Source: Mesorhabditis belari (taxonomy: Eukaryota; Nematoda; Chromadorea; Rhabditida; Rhabditidae). Taken from it: a stretch of 64,000 nucleotides of DNA. The DNA lies in assembly GCA_958450365.1 (NCBI GenBank), contig CAUEEP010000875.1:372001-436000 (forward strand), read 5' to 3'. Made by a program: the position numbers and the translations under genes. How positions within the stretch are numbered: the stretch's first letter is position 1; each line of letters opens with the position of its first letter. Below are positions 43,501-52,142 of the stretch, piece by piece. Under the pieces are notes generated by a model that saw only the letters and a program-made list of their open reading frames with translations, had not been told where the DNA came from and did no database searches.

Positions 43501-46500
43501 CTAAATCAATAATCAATAAATAGAAGGTCGATAATTCGAAATTCTATCGTAATCCTTCCCTAGAAAATCAATAATTAGAAATTCTACCGTAATCTTTCCC
43601 CTAAAAAGATCGACAATCTGAAAATTCTTCCCTAACTTTTCCCCTCAAACTTTCTTCAACTGAAATCTTTCTCTCATTCTCTGAAGAATCAAATAATACA
43701 TTTTAAATTGGCTTTAAAATCAAATACGGTTACGGTAGTTTACGATAGAAAGATTACGGTAGAAAGACTACGGTAGAAAGATTAGGTAGAAAGATTACCG
43801 TAGACGGTAGAAAGACTACGGTAGAAAGATTACAGTAGCAAGATAGGTAGAAAGATTACGGTAGAAAGATTACAGTAGAAAGATTACGGTAGCAAGACTA
43901 CAGTAGCAAGACTACGGTAGAAAGACTACGGTAGTTCTCTAAGTCTGGCACATTTTAGAGAAAGACCCCTAGTAACAATAAAAGCTGAAATTCGGCTCAA
44001 ATCTAGACCCTTTTCTCTCTCCTCTCCACGATGCTCGTCTTCCCGAATTTCCGCTACGCCACAATGTACTCTCGAGCGCTGATCGTGGCCGATCCACTCA
44101 ACAAGTTCGTGCTCAAAAACTCAACAAGTTCAAATCACAAATCAGCTAATCAGCTTTTTCAGATTCCTCTTGCACCTTTCCTTTTTGATGCCCTCATTGT
44201 GTTTATTGTTATTTTTGAAGCCAATAAAGTTCTACCTCGTCGACGGTCCGAGGCAATTGTGAGTTGTGAAAAAGATCTTGAGAGCTCTTGCAAACTGAAA
44301 TCCATTTAAACTTGAAATCCAAATTTCTCAGACTCACCGAACCTCAACTCGAAATCCTCCGCGTTTACGTGACAATCGGATCACTATTGTGCAGGTGATA
44401 GACAAGAATTCCAGTAATTAGTTGAATTATGGTAGCTAACAGCGAAAGCTAGCTGTGATTACGGTAGCATTCGAAAGTACGGTAGAAAGTACGGTAGAAA
44501 GTACGGTAGAAAGTACGGTTATCGAGGATTACGGTAGCATTGGGTTATGGCAACAGACACGACGGTGCTAGAGTGTATTTTAAAAAGCATCACGCAAGAG
44601 TAACGCCGTGTTTACCATAATCCAAAGGCTTTATTCAAGCCAGAGCGAAAAAGCAAAGTGGGTTAGGTAGCTGGAAAGATTACAAAGAGTTACAAAGATT
44701 ACGGTAGTTGAGAAGATTATGTAGTTTACATATGGAGGACTACAGGAGGCCTACAGTAGGCTTACGGCTCTGGGCCTACACTAGGCTTACGGCTCTGGGC
44801 CACAGTAAGCTTACGGCTCTGGGCCTAGAGTAGGCTTACGGTAGCTCTCAGATACTGTATCCGGTAGATTACAGTAGTTCAGAGATTACGGTAGCTCTCA
44901 GATACTGTATCTAGTGTATTACAGTAGTTCAGAGCTTACAGTAGCTCTCAGCTACAGTATCTAGTGGATTACAGTAGTTTACAGCTTACAGTAGCTCTCA
45001 GATACCGCCTTTGGTGAATTATAGTAGTTTGAAGGTTACAGTAGCTCTGAGATCTCGTATCTAGTGGATTACGGTAGCTATTAGATACAGTATCTAGTTG
45101 TTTACAGTACTTTGAAGGTTACGGTATTCCTTTTCAGACTTCATCAATTCCTTTTCAGACTCCTCCTCCGGCGTGCTCATCTCCAATCGTTTCTCGATCT
45201 CAGCTACGATAAATTATATCAGCTGCAACGCGAGAGCGGTCACGTGAGAAACGTTCATCTACAGAGTATGGTAAGGTTTCCAAACAAGAATCAAATGAAA
45301 TCAATCTTCTAGATCTATCGATACTATTCCTATCTCTGCGCGGCAGTTGTCCAATATTTGACGCCTGCTTTGCTCTCATTCTTCTTCGCATTGTTGCTTA
45401 AAACGACAGGTTTGCGAGAAAGCTTTTAGTGCAGTTCAGTGCAATTCTTTCGCAACTTTTCGGTTGGGAAAGGATTGCTTTGCATATAGCTGATGAACAC
45501 TACGAAAATGACCAAATGACACTCCAGACATCAGAAAAGATATTTACTATTTGTTCGCGTTACTTCTTCTCACTTTTTAAATCAAATTTTTAATATTTAT
45601 CTATCACAGAGAACGGAGACTCCTTTGACTTAACGGGGATTTATAGTCCGTTTCTGTTAGGAGTTCCGACGATCCTGATAGTGTATTGGTTAACGTCTAC
45701 ATCCGTTTTCACTTATATTCTCGGGGGATCGACTTTTTCGACTGATTTCCGTCGCTTTCCGTCGCTTTCGTCAAATCTCAAAACGAAAAGGAGGCTACGG
45801 GACTCGAACCCGTGTCCTTCGGGGTACTGGTCATCCAGGCACCATGAGGCCTGATCACAGAGAACGGAGACTCCTGTGACTTAACGGGGATTTATAAGCG
45901 CTTTTTCCGAAGGGTTTCCGATGACCCTGGTGGTGTATTGGTTAACGTCTACATCGTTTTCACGTATATGGGTTATGGGGTTCGACTTTTTCGACTGCTT
46001 TCCGTGAAATCTCAAAACGAAAAGGAGACTACGGGACTCGAACCCGTGTCCCCTGGGGTACTAGTCATACGGACACTACCAATACACCATAAGGGCCTAT
46101 CACAGGGAGTGGAGACTCCTTTGACTTAACGGGGATTTATAGTCCTTTTCTGTTAGGGGTTCCGAGGACCCTAGTGGTGTATTGGTAGTGTCTGGATGAC
46201 TAGTACCCCGAGGGATGCGGGTTCGAGTCCCGTAGCCTCCTTTTCGTTTTGAGATTTGACGAAAAGCAGTGGAAAAAGTTGAACCCCCGTGAGTATACGT
46301 GTATTGGTGTATTGGTTAACGTCTACATCCGTTTTCACGTATACTCACCGGAGTTCGACTTTTTCGACTGGTTTCCGTCGCTTTCATCAAATCTCAAAAC
46401 GAAAAGAAGGCTACGGGACTCGAACCCGCATCCTAGTCATCCAGACAGTCATCCAGGGGTACTAGCCATCCAGACACTACCAATACACCATGAGGGCCGT

Positions 46501-46739
46501 TGCTCGCCCGCCATACGAGCCTGTTAAATAGAAAACCACCAGGTGAGCTCTCATGGTTGGGTACTCGAAGCGAAACTCTCGTCGAAGATTCCGCAGATGT
46601 GCCGCGTCTCTCGCTTCGTCTCCTCTTCGACAAATCCGTTTGTAAGGCTTGTTGGTCTCTGGCTTTAGTCATCACTACCGGTATCAATTTCTCGATTTCC
46701 CTCATCGGCCTCATTTACAACTCGTATTCCGGCTTATAG
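37513..46739 (+). CDS. TMEM161-family multi-pass membrane protein
   Basis: Exons follow human TMEM161A/B order. 37513-37613 gives ALGFHIVVTLIVV, matching the family N-terminus. 39031-39123 gives APSNDELRALMPGKKETK. 40788-40953 gives FNIPKNLPLQLKMAPVEEVE and a membrane segment. Then come 41905-41988, 42824-42965, 43322-43431, about 44010-44248 (LFSLLSTMLVFPNFRYATM, IPLAPFLFDALIVF), 44331-44394 (LTEPQLEILRVYV), 45159-45270 (RRAHLQSFLDLSYDKLYQLQ) and 45313-45409. The last exon ends at 46739 with LVITTGINFSISLIGLIY. Most junctions are in phase. The donor before the LTEPQ exon and the exon(s) between 45409 and the last are unresolved. The start codon must lie in an upstream exon, because AG directly precedes GCG at 37513. 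The role is poorly understood; vertebrate TMEM161B is linked to heart rhythm and brain development. Confidence 0.82.
38030..38497. mobile_element. Composite of ACCGTAAATACTGTAAT-family MITEs
   Basis: Contains at least three copies of the family's inverted core (GGTATCAAAAAATAGCCCTG) and of GCATAAACCAGTGTCGAGAA in both orientations. It looks like nested or rearranged copies within a TMEM161 intron. A further fragment is at 38690-38810. Confidence 0.75.
38600..38965. repeat. Direct and inverted repeat, CTTTCTTCTAAGTCGG type
   Basis: TTTTGCGCAACTCGCCATAA... occurs at 38630 and again near 38812, and inverted at 38905-38960. It lies between the MITE composite and TMEM161 exon 2. Confidence 0.7.
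39410..39660 (-). repeat. Two tRNA-like units with long variable arms
   Basis: On the minus strand both contain TTGGCCGAGTGGTTAGCGC or ATGGCCGAGTGGTTAGCGC (box A), then a Leu/Ser-type long variable region with CAGATTGA, then a box B (GGTTCGACTCC in the unit near 39420, mutated GGTTGGACTC in the other). Predicted loop triplets are CTT and CTA, with imperfect stems. Each follows a shared sequence, ACGTTTGTGTGTTTCCATAA. They resemble nematode long-V-arm tRNAs or a SINE made from one. Confidence 0.6.
39965..40105. repeat. 9-bp minisatellite (AAGCCTGAG/AAGCCTGAT)
   Basis: About fourteen units. The open frame across it (Ser-Leu-Arg repeats) is an artefact. Confidence 0.9.
40178..40710. mobile_element. 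TIR element immediately upstream of TMEM161 exon 3
   Basis: ATTGGGTTGGGGAGAATGAC at left and its inverted equivalent at 40690-40706 pair through the sequence around CGGCGCCGAAA. The interior has a remnant that may encode transposase-like NGWRDLPENLV, but it is too short to assign. It ends about 80 bp before the exon at 40788. Confidence 0.65.
41150..41330. mobile_element. Partial CTCTAATAGTAGTGCAC-family element
   Basis: ACCGTTCTCTCTAATAGTAG followed by GAGCCGAGTTGATGACTATT, then AAGCTTGCAA repeats. In a TMEM161 intron. Confidence 0.65.
41690..41875. repeat. Solo arm of the 25122-25741 element
   Basis: Shares GATATACAGAAAATGAT and ATGAAAACTTG-like blocks with the right arm of the intronic TIR element. 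The opposite arm is absent. Confidence 0.6.
42366..42442 (-). pseudogene. tRNA-like sequence, Ile(GAT)-like
   Basis: On the minus strand a five-pair anticodon stem TTCGC/GCGAG encloses TTGATAA, giving anticodon GAT. TAGGAATTGGTAGAG can act as a D arm. The T arm is distorted and the acceptor stem does not pair. GAT is unusual for a eukaryotic nuclear tRNA-Ile. Probably a pseudogene inside a TMEM161 intron. Confidence 0.4.
43010..43295. repeat. (AGTCTATAGTCTCT)n minisatellite
   Basis: About forty 6-7-bp units of AGTCTAT / AGTCTCT / AGCCTCT in a TMEM161 intron. Confidence 0.9.
43735..43940. repeat. (GATTACGGTAGAAA)n minisatellite
   Basis: About fourteen 14-bp units. The same GTAGAAAGTACG theme reappears at 44480-44520. 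Confidence 0.9.
44730..45125. repeat. Tandem repeat of about 60 bp (TACGGTAGCTCTCAGATAC)
   Basis: Six to seven diverged units containing GTAGCTCTCAGATACTGTAT and GATTACAGTAGTTCAGAG. They are preceded by a GGCTTACGGCTCTGGGCCTA repeat at 44750-44835. Confidence 0.85.
45604..46498. repeat. Tandem array mixing an exon-like segment and tRNA-like repeats
   Basis: A unit of about 245-250 bp begins at 45604, 45854 and 46098 with CACAGAGAACGGAGACTCCT (slightly changed in unit 3). The first 60 bp could be TMEM161 coding sequence (AG then ENGDSFDLTGIYSP), continuing the phase left at 45409. Each unit then has a tRNA-like segment: inverted at about 45790-45860, 46022-46100 and 46405-46498, and direct at 46173-46243. 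The tRNA-like part carries box A (GTGGTGTATTGGTAG) and a perfect T arm around GGGTTCGAGTCCC, but the acceptor stem fails to pair. Confidence 0.7.
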
Positions 46740-47230
46740 CTTTAACTTTTAACAACAAAAAAACTCTTTTTAGAAACTTTTTCTCGTTGTTAACTAGTGT
46801 TGTTTTTAGATTTTCGCTTCTTTTTCTTGAGTATTATCGAATTTTTGCTCAAATTCCTTCACAAAACGTTTTCCAGGTGCTCAAAATGGAATAAATTTTT
46901 TGAAAAAAACATTCTTGTGTGTCAAAAACGATATCGGAAAGCTTTACATGAAAAAATGAAAAACGATTTTAAAGCTTATCTAAAGCTCTATTTAAAGTTT
47001 ATCTAAAGCTCTATCTAAAGCTTAGCTTATCTAAAGCTCTATCTAAAGCTCTATCTAAAGCTTATCTAAAGCTCCTCTTGGAGAGTTGCTTTCTAAAAGT
47101 TGTACCTTAATAAAGTTACCGTAATCTACCATAAAAGCTACCGTAAAACCAAGAGGCTGAGTTCATTTAAAAAAACAGACAGTTTACGGTAGATAGATTA
47201 CCATCGATTTTATTATCTAGAACCAAAGCA

Positions 47231-50200
47231 ATGACAATCGGTGAGTGTCTGATGTACGGGTTGGACTTCGAGGCTCAATCGCTTGTCCCGGTGGTGGCCG
47301 ACGAGGAAAATGTTCGCTTTTTGGTTGGAACGCGCAACATCAAGATGGACAATCAGGTAGAAGAAAAAGAAGGGTTGACAAACGACAAAAGTAGCTCACG
47401 GGACTCGAACCCCAATCCCTCGGCGTGCTAGCTGGTCCGGAGACTACCAATACACCATGGAGACCGTTGATCGCTGCCCTTACGAGCCAGTTTTGTCTGA
47501 GCCCAAGCAACGCAACCCAACGAAAACCCAAACTAAGAAGCAGCTTACGGGACTCGAACCCCGATCCCTCGGCGTGCTAGCTCGTCCGGAGACTACCAAT
47601 ACACCATGGAGACCATTGACCGCTTCCTTTACGAACCAGTTTTCTCTGAGCAGAAGCAACGCAACCCAACGAAAGCCCAAACTAAAAAGTAGCTTCCGGG
47701 ACTCCAACCCCGATCCTTCTCCCTGTTAGCACGTCCGGCGACTACCAATACACCCTGGAAACCGTTTGTCGCTTCCCTTACGAGCCAGTTTTCTCTGAGG
47801 AGAAGCTGATTGTTCAATCTTTTTATCATTCTCAGAATTCCTCAGCTTTTCTAAATCGTTTCCAACACCTGATCCACTTTTGTCGATCTTCAGATCAGCC
47901 TATTGACAGTGAAAAGTGATGATGGAGTGATCAGTGCCCAGTCCTACACACATCCAATCGGTGAGATCTCCGCGTTAGCCGCCAGCCCGAAAGATGCTCA
48001 CATTTTTGCCACAGCTTCATCAGACAGTAAGTGATTAAAGTTTTTCATCGTGAAAATAAATCGGATGACAAAGTATCCGACTAGCTTTCGCATGAAAAAT
48101 GCTAGTTTCTCTAAGCAATTCTGGCGTTTCCTTTCTGGCGTCGATTTCCTCAATTTTTAGCAACGCAAAGGAGAAAATCAAGGGTCGAGATGCGCTAGAA
48201 AGGATACGTTTGGGGATTCAGGCTTAAGCTCAGGCTCAGGCTTAAGCTTAGGCTTAAGCGCAGGCTCAGCCTTAACCTCAGGCTTAAGCTCAGCCTATGC
48301 CTTTGCAAAGTTCTATGCAATTGAAAAGCTTTCCAGACCGTATCCACCCCGCAAAGCACAGCCTCAACATATATCGTTTCGATCACGACCACCAATCACT
48401 CGACGAGCTCTCCACATGCTCTTTCGAGACACCAATTCAAGGGTGATTTTTAGAGTTTATATATGATAAAGAGTGGGGAAATTATCGCCTAGTTTCGGCT
48501 AAAAGAATGACTAAAATAATCGGTTTGAAGCGGAGAACGCACAAGCCATTTAAACTTTAAAAAGTAAAACAAGAACTCAGCCGCTGGACTCAAATCCGGC
48601 GGCCGCCTTTTTTGCTCTTCACCCCGATTGGCCCTGCGCCGATTCTATGCCTGAAAAAACCGCCTTTCAAGCCTGTAAAATGGGCAGAAGTCGTCATTAA
48701 TAATGGCAATTATTTGGAATGAATTGATGGTTTTGTGTTCAATAAATTTTAGTTCAAAGTCCCGCAGTTTTCAATTCACCAACCCAATATCTTAATTCGA
48801 GTGTGCTCTCCTCTACCTGAATAACGCGTTTTCTAAAACGCGAAACTACGATCGATAATGTTTTGGTTTTTTTGGGTTTGGTGTTGTGGGGGGGGGGTTT
48901 GCCAACGGTACTTTTCTTAAATAGATGCATTTTAGAAAACGCCTTAGTCGAGAGGAGCACACTCTAATCTTAATATAACGAAAAATGAATATCTAGATTA
49001 GAATGGAGCGCGCAAAGCGACGAGCTCGCCTGTTTCTCGGCCAACACACTCTACACCCTTTCGGCAGTCGATCGATCAATTACCGTAAGCTGATCGATCA
49101 GCTGATCATCAGCTAGTCATCAGCTAGTCGATCAGCTGATCAGCTAATCGATTAAACTGTCTTCGAGTTGATCGATCAACGGAAATTCGATCAATAAAAG
49201 TCTATGTAAACTAAGAAAAGATTCAGAAAAACTCGACACTTCAACAAAACGGTCGAATCCGTTCGTTGCGCTTCGATCCGCACTCGAATGGTCGAACAAT
49301 TGGACTTTGTGTGGAAAAGGATGTGCTCGGCGTGGAGACACGATCAAAAACGTAAGCATTGAAAAAATCGAGATCTAAAATCGAGATCTAAAAACGAAAT
49401 CTAAAATCAAAATGTCTAAACAATAAGATTTCAAAAGGCTAGGCTACTATTGTCTTTTAAATTACCGTATTCTCTCTAATAATAGTTCATCCTGAGCGTC
49501 GCCTAAATTCCCCTTATCGCTTATCGCTTATCAAAACCGCTTATCAGAACCTATCGATGTGGGGTCGGAAAATGTAGCTGACGATGAGATCTTGACGATG
49601 ATTAGAGGGTTGAGCTTCTGGGGAAACTTAGAAACTATAAAATGGGCATCAACTCGACGGGGTGCATTCGGGAAAAGCCGGTACATGAAAAACACACTTT
49701 TAAATGGCGCACTGAACCCTCCAGGCGCACCGAATGAATTCTAGAGTCATGCAGAAGGAGAAATCTTGGCCTAGGCCTTTTCCTAAGCTTTTCTTTCTCA
49801 TTTCCTACTGATAAAATACCGTATTTTCTCCGATAGTAGTGCGCCCAGAGCGTCGCCTAAATTCCTCGTAATCTCGAGAACCGCTTATCAGAACCTATCA
49901 ATGTGGGGTCGAAAAATGTAGCTGACGATGAGATCTAGTGGGGGATTTGAGTGTTGAGCTTCTGGGAAAGCTTGGAAGCCGTCAAATAGTCATCAACTCG
50001 GCTCGCTTGGGTGCACTACTATTAGAGAAAATACGGTACACAAAAATCTTTTACATCAATTTTGTCATTAGTTTTTCAAAAGTTTTTTTTAAACTTTAAA
50101 ATTTCTAAGCAAAGAAAGAAGAAAGAAAGAAAGAAAGAAAAAAGAAAGAAAGAAAGAAAGAAAGAAAAAAGAAAGAACTAAAATTTCGAAGAGAACTCTA

Positions 50201-51811
50201 AAACTGTTGAAGCTTCGAAATCTTTTAGAACGACTTTTCATCTCCCCGAAACGCACATGTTCCGCGCGCTCACCCTCGATTTCAATCCAAATTTGCCGAA
50301 TTGTCTAGCAACAGGTTTTTCTTTATTTTAAAGGCTTTTCTATTAAAATCAAAGCATTTTAAAGACTAAAAACTGTAGCTTATTGAGAAAAGTCGATTAA
50401 AATCCATAGACACAATCAAAAAAAGAAAAAAAACGCGAGCTTTGAAAGCTCATTTGAAAATCTTGGACGTAAAATGTTGTCTTTCGTTGTGGCAGTTCTG
50501 GTAATGGCAATTAAATTCATGATTTCTTAAAAACCAGCAATTTCATTTCATTTGTAATTTCTAGTGAATAATCTACAATTATATGCTAACTAGTAGCGAA
50601 AATTTGGGGACGATTCGTTGGTTGAAACGAGAAAGAACGACTCTTCAGTATTAGAGAAAATTCCCATATTTCTACTTTAAAAAAAATCAATCAAGATCAA
50701 TCAAAAGATCTAATTTGTTTTAACTTGTATCCAGTGATGTTAGTTCGACATTCTAGATCTTTTTTTCATTAGTGTTTCACCATTTCGCCAAGCGAGCCGA
50801 CCAAAGCGAAACAAACAGCGAAACAATCAACGCTAGAGGCTAAAGCTCCCGCTTCAACAAAGCAATCGTCAAATCGTCAAATTTTTGCTACTAGTTTAGC
50901 ACTTGTAGCTTATTCACGTATAGATCTACGTATAGATCTACGTATAAATCTACTTATCGCTTAGTCAGTAGAGATTTCAGATGAAACTCTACACTAGTTT
51001 TTAAGAAATCACAAATTTAAGAAGCGCAAGAGATAGGGAACCAAATTTAAGGAGATAGGGAACCAAATTTAAAGAGAAAGGTACTCTTGTAGATAGAGTA
51101 CGAAATCGAATGAATGAAGGGAAGATTGAGAAATGAGAGGGGAATGGGTGGCTATTTCAAGGACGACGATAATACATTAATATTCTAGGCGGTGACGACG
51201 GAGTGATCCGCATTTGGGACACCCGACAGCCGAAAACGCCGATCCACTGTGTGAAAGCGCACTCGCATTGGATCACGATGGTTTGCCAAATCATTGAATC
51301 ATTGAATCATTTACATTTCCCCCCTCATCCTAACCTTTTCTCCAATTTTTATCCAATCGTTCGGAATCCGAAAATTTCATAAAAGTTTCAGCTCCGATAT
51401 CACCCGGATCACGATCAACTTCTCCTTTCTGGTTCTTCAGACTCTTGTGTGATCCTCACATGTGCCCAGAGTGTCTCTTCAGAAGTGAAACTAACAAAAA
51501 CAGAGGATGAAGATGGTATTTTGAAACAATAAGTCATGTAGAGGCCCATTTCTAGAAGTGACAGAGCAATTGCCGGATGGGGAACTCGATCGAATCATCG
51601 AACACGAGGACACCGTTTGCGCCGTGCAATGGTCGACTGCGGTGAGCATAATTATTTGCATAATTTTTGCAGAATGTACTGGTTTTTTCAAAAAATCAGC
51701 AAATCTCAAAAACTTCAGGAACCGTGGACCTACGCCTCGCTGAGTTTCGATGGAAGAGTGGTGGTGAGCCGAGTGAGTCGGCAACACAAATACACCCTCA
51801 TGCAACTATAG
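47231..51811 (+). CDS. eipr-1: EIPR1/TSSC1-family WD40 protein
   Basis: Ten exons, all in phase, give 352 aa (human EIPR1 is 387 aa): 47231-47356, 47894-48026, 48337-48442, 48997-49084, 49227-49351, 50229-50314, 51189-51280, 51392-51515, 51556-51641, 51719-51811. The N-terminus MTIGECLMYGLDFEAQSLVP and NVRFLVGTRNIKMDNQ align with the start of human EIPR1. WD repeats include GDDGVIRIWDTRQP, HSHWITMLRYHPDHDQLLLS and the C-terminal EHEDTVCAVQWSTAEPWTYA, then ASLSFDGRVVVSRV. The family binds the EARP and GARP tethering complexes and supports endosomal recycling and dense-core vesicle biogenesis. Intron 1 holds tRNA-like repeats and intron 3 a mariner end. It converges with the chitin synthase gene 331 bp downstream. 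Confidence 0.93.
47390..47765 (-). repeat. Three tandem tRNA-like units in eipr-1 intron 1
   Basis: Units of about 150 bp at 47391, 47542 and 47692. On the minus strand each reads CCATGGTGTATTGGTAGTCT (box A; CCAGGGTG start in unit 3) and a box B region GGGGTTCGAGTCCCG (mutated in unit 3), then a tail with AACGCAACCCAACGAAA. One extra G distorts the T stem. They are tRNA-derived repeats, not functional tRNAs, and distinct from the 45604 family though related in box A. Confidence 0.75.
48225..48300. repeat. (GCTCAGGCTTAA)n short repeat
   Basis: About nine 6-bp-based units just upstream of eipr-1 exon 3. Intronic. Confidence 0.8.
48640..48790 (+). mobile_element. Mariner 3' end in eipr-1 intron 3
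   Basis: Encodes the last transposase residues PVKWAEVVINNGNYLE and a stop, then runs into GCAGTTTTCAATTCACCAAC and CCAATAT, the inverted mariner terminus used elsewhere in the window. The 5' part is lost. Confidence 0.85.
49086..49160. repeat. Short GATCAGCT palindromic cluster
   Basis: Overlapping TGATCGATCA, GATCAGCTGATC and CAGCTAGTC motifs follow the exon 4 donor. No function can be assigned. Confidence 0.6.
49464..49740. mobile_element. Partial CTCTAATAGTAGTGCAC-family element
   Basis: ACCGTATTCTCTCTAATAAT at left, then GAGCGTCGCCTAAATTCC and ATCGATGTGGGGTCGGAAAA. The right terminus is replaced by a TACTTTGTGC-type core (AATGGCGCACTGAA). Intron 5 of eipr-1. Confidence 0.65.
49817..50037. 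mobile_element. MITE, CTCTAATAGTAGTGCAC family, inverted full copy
   Basis: TACCGTATTTTCTCCGATAG to CACTACTATTAGAGAAAATA, 221 bp, the same orientation as 14199-14465. Intron 5 of eipr-1. Confidence 0.85.
50108..50180. repeat. (GAAA)n microsatellite
   Basis: About sixteen GAAA units, with two longer A runs. Confidence 0.9.
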
Positions 51812-52142
51812 CTTTAAAAGTTACCGTAACATTTCCTTTCTTGTATTCTTGCATACCATTTTTCATTCTACTATCCAATCATTCCAAAATCAGTACAAAT
51901 AAAACAGCATCTTTCCAGCCATTCCAAACTAAAGCTGTGATCAAACTTTTTGCCACATTACCTTTGTCGTTGAATCCGCTTCACCACCACTATGTTTTTG
52001 TGATGTTTATTGTTTATCTACTCACAAGCGTTGATTACAAGACAATGAATTAAAACTCGAAACATGCACATAGAATCACAAATTGAGCAATAGTTTAATT
52101 AGAATCAAAAATTAGTACAAATTAAAGTGCTTACTTAGGTAC

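Noticed and set aside
45790..46498. Functional tRNA genes
   Set aside because: Box A/B and the T arm are good, but acceptor stems do not pair and one copy lacks most of the D arm.
47340..47829. Repeated peptides such as GLHGVLVVSG on the minus strand
   Set aside because: Translation of the tRNA-like repeats in eipr-1 intron 1, not a gene family.
51491..51805. Minus-strand 104-codon frame
   Set aside because: Antisense to eipr-1 exons 8-10, whose splice phases are fully consistent on the plus strand.
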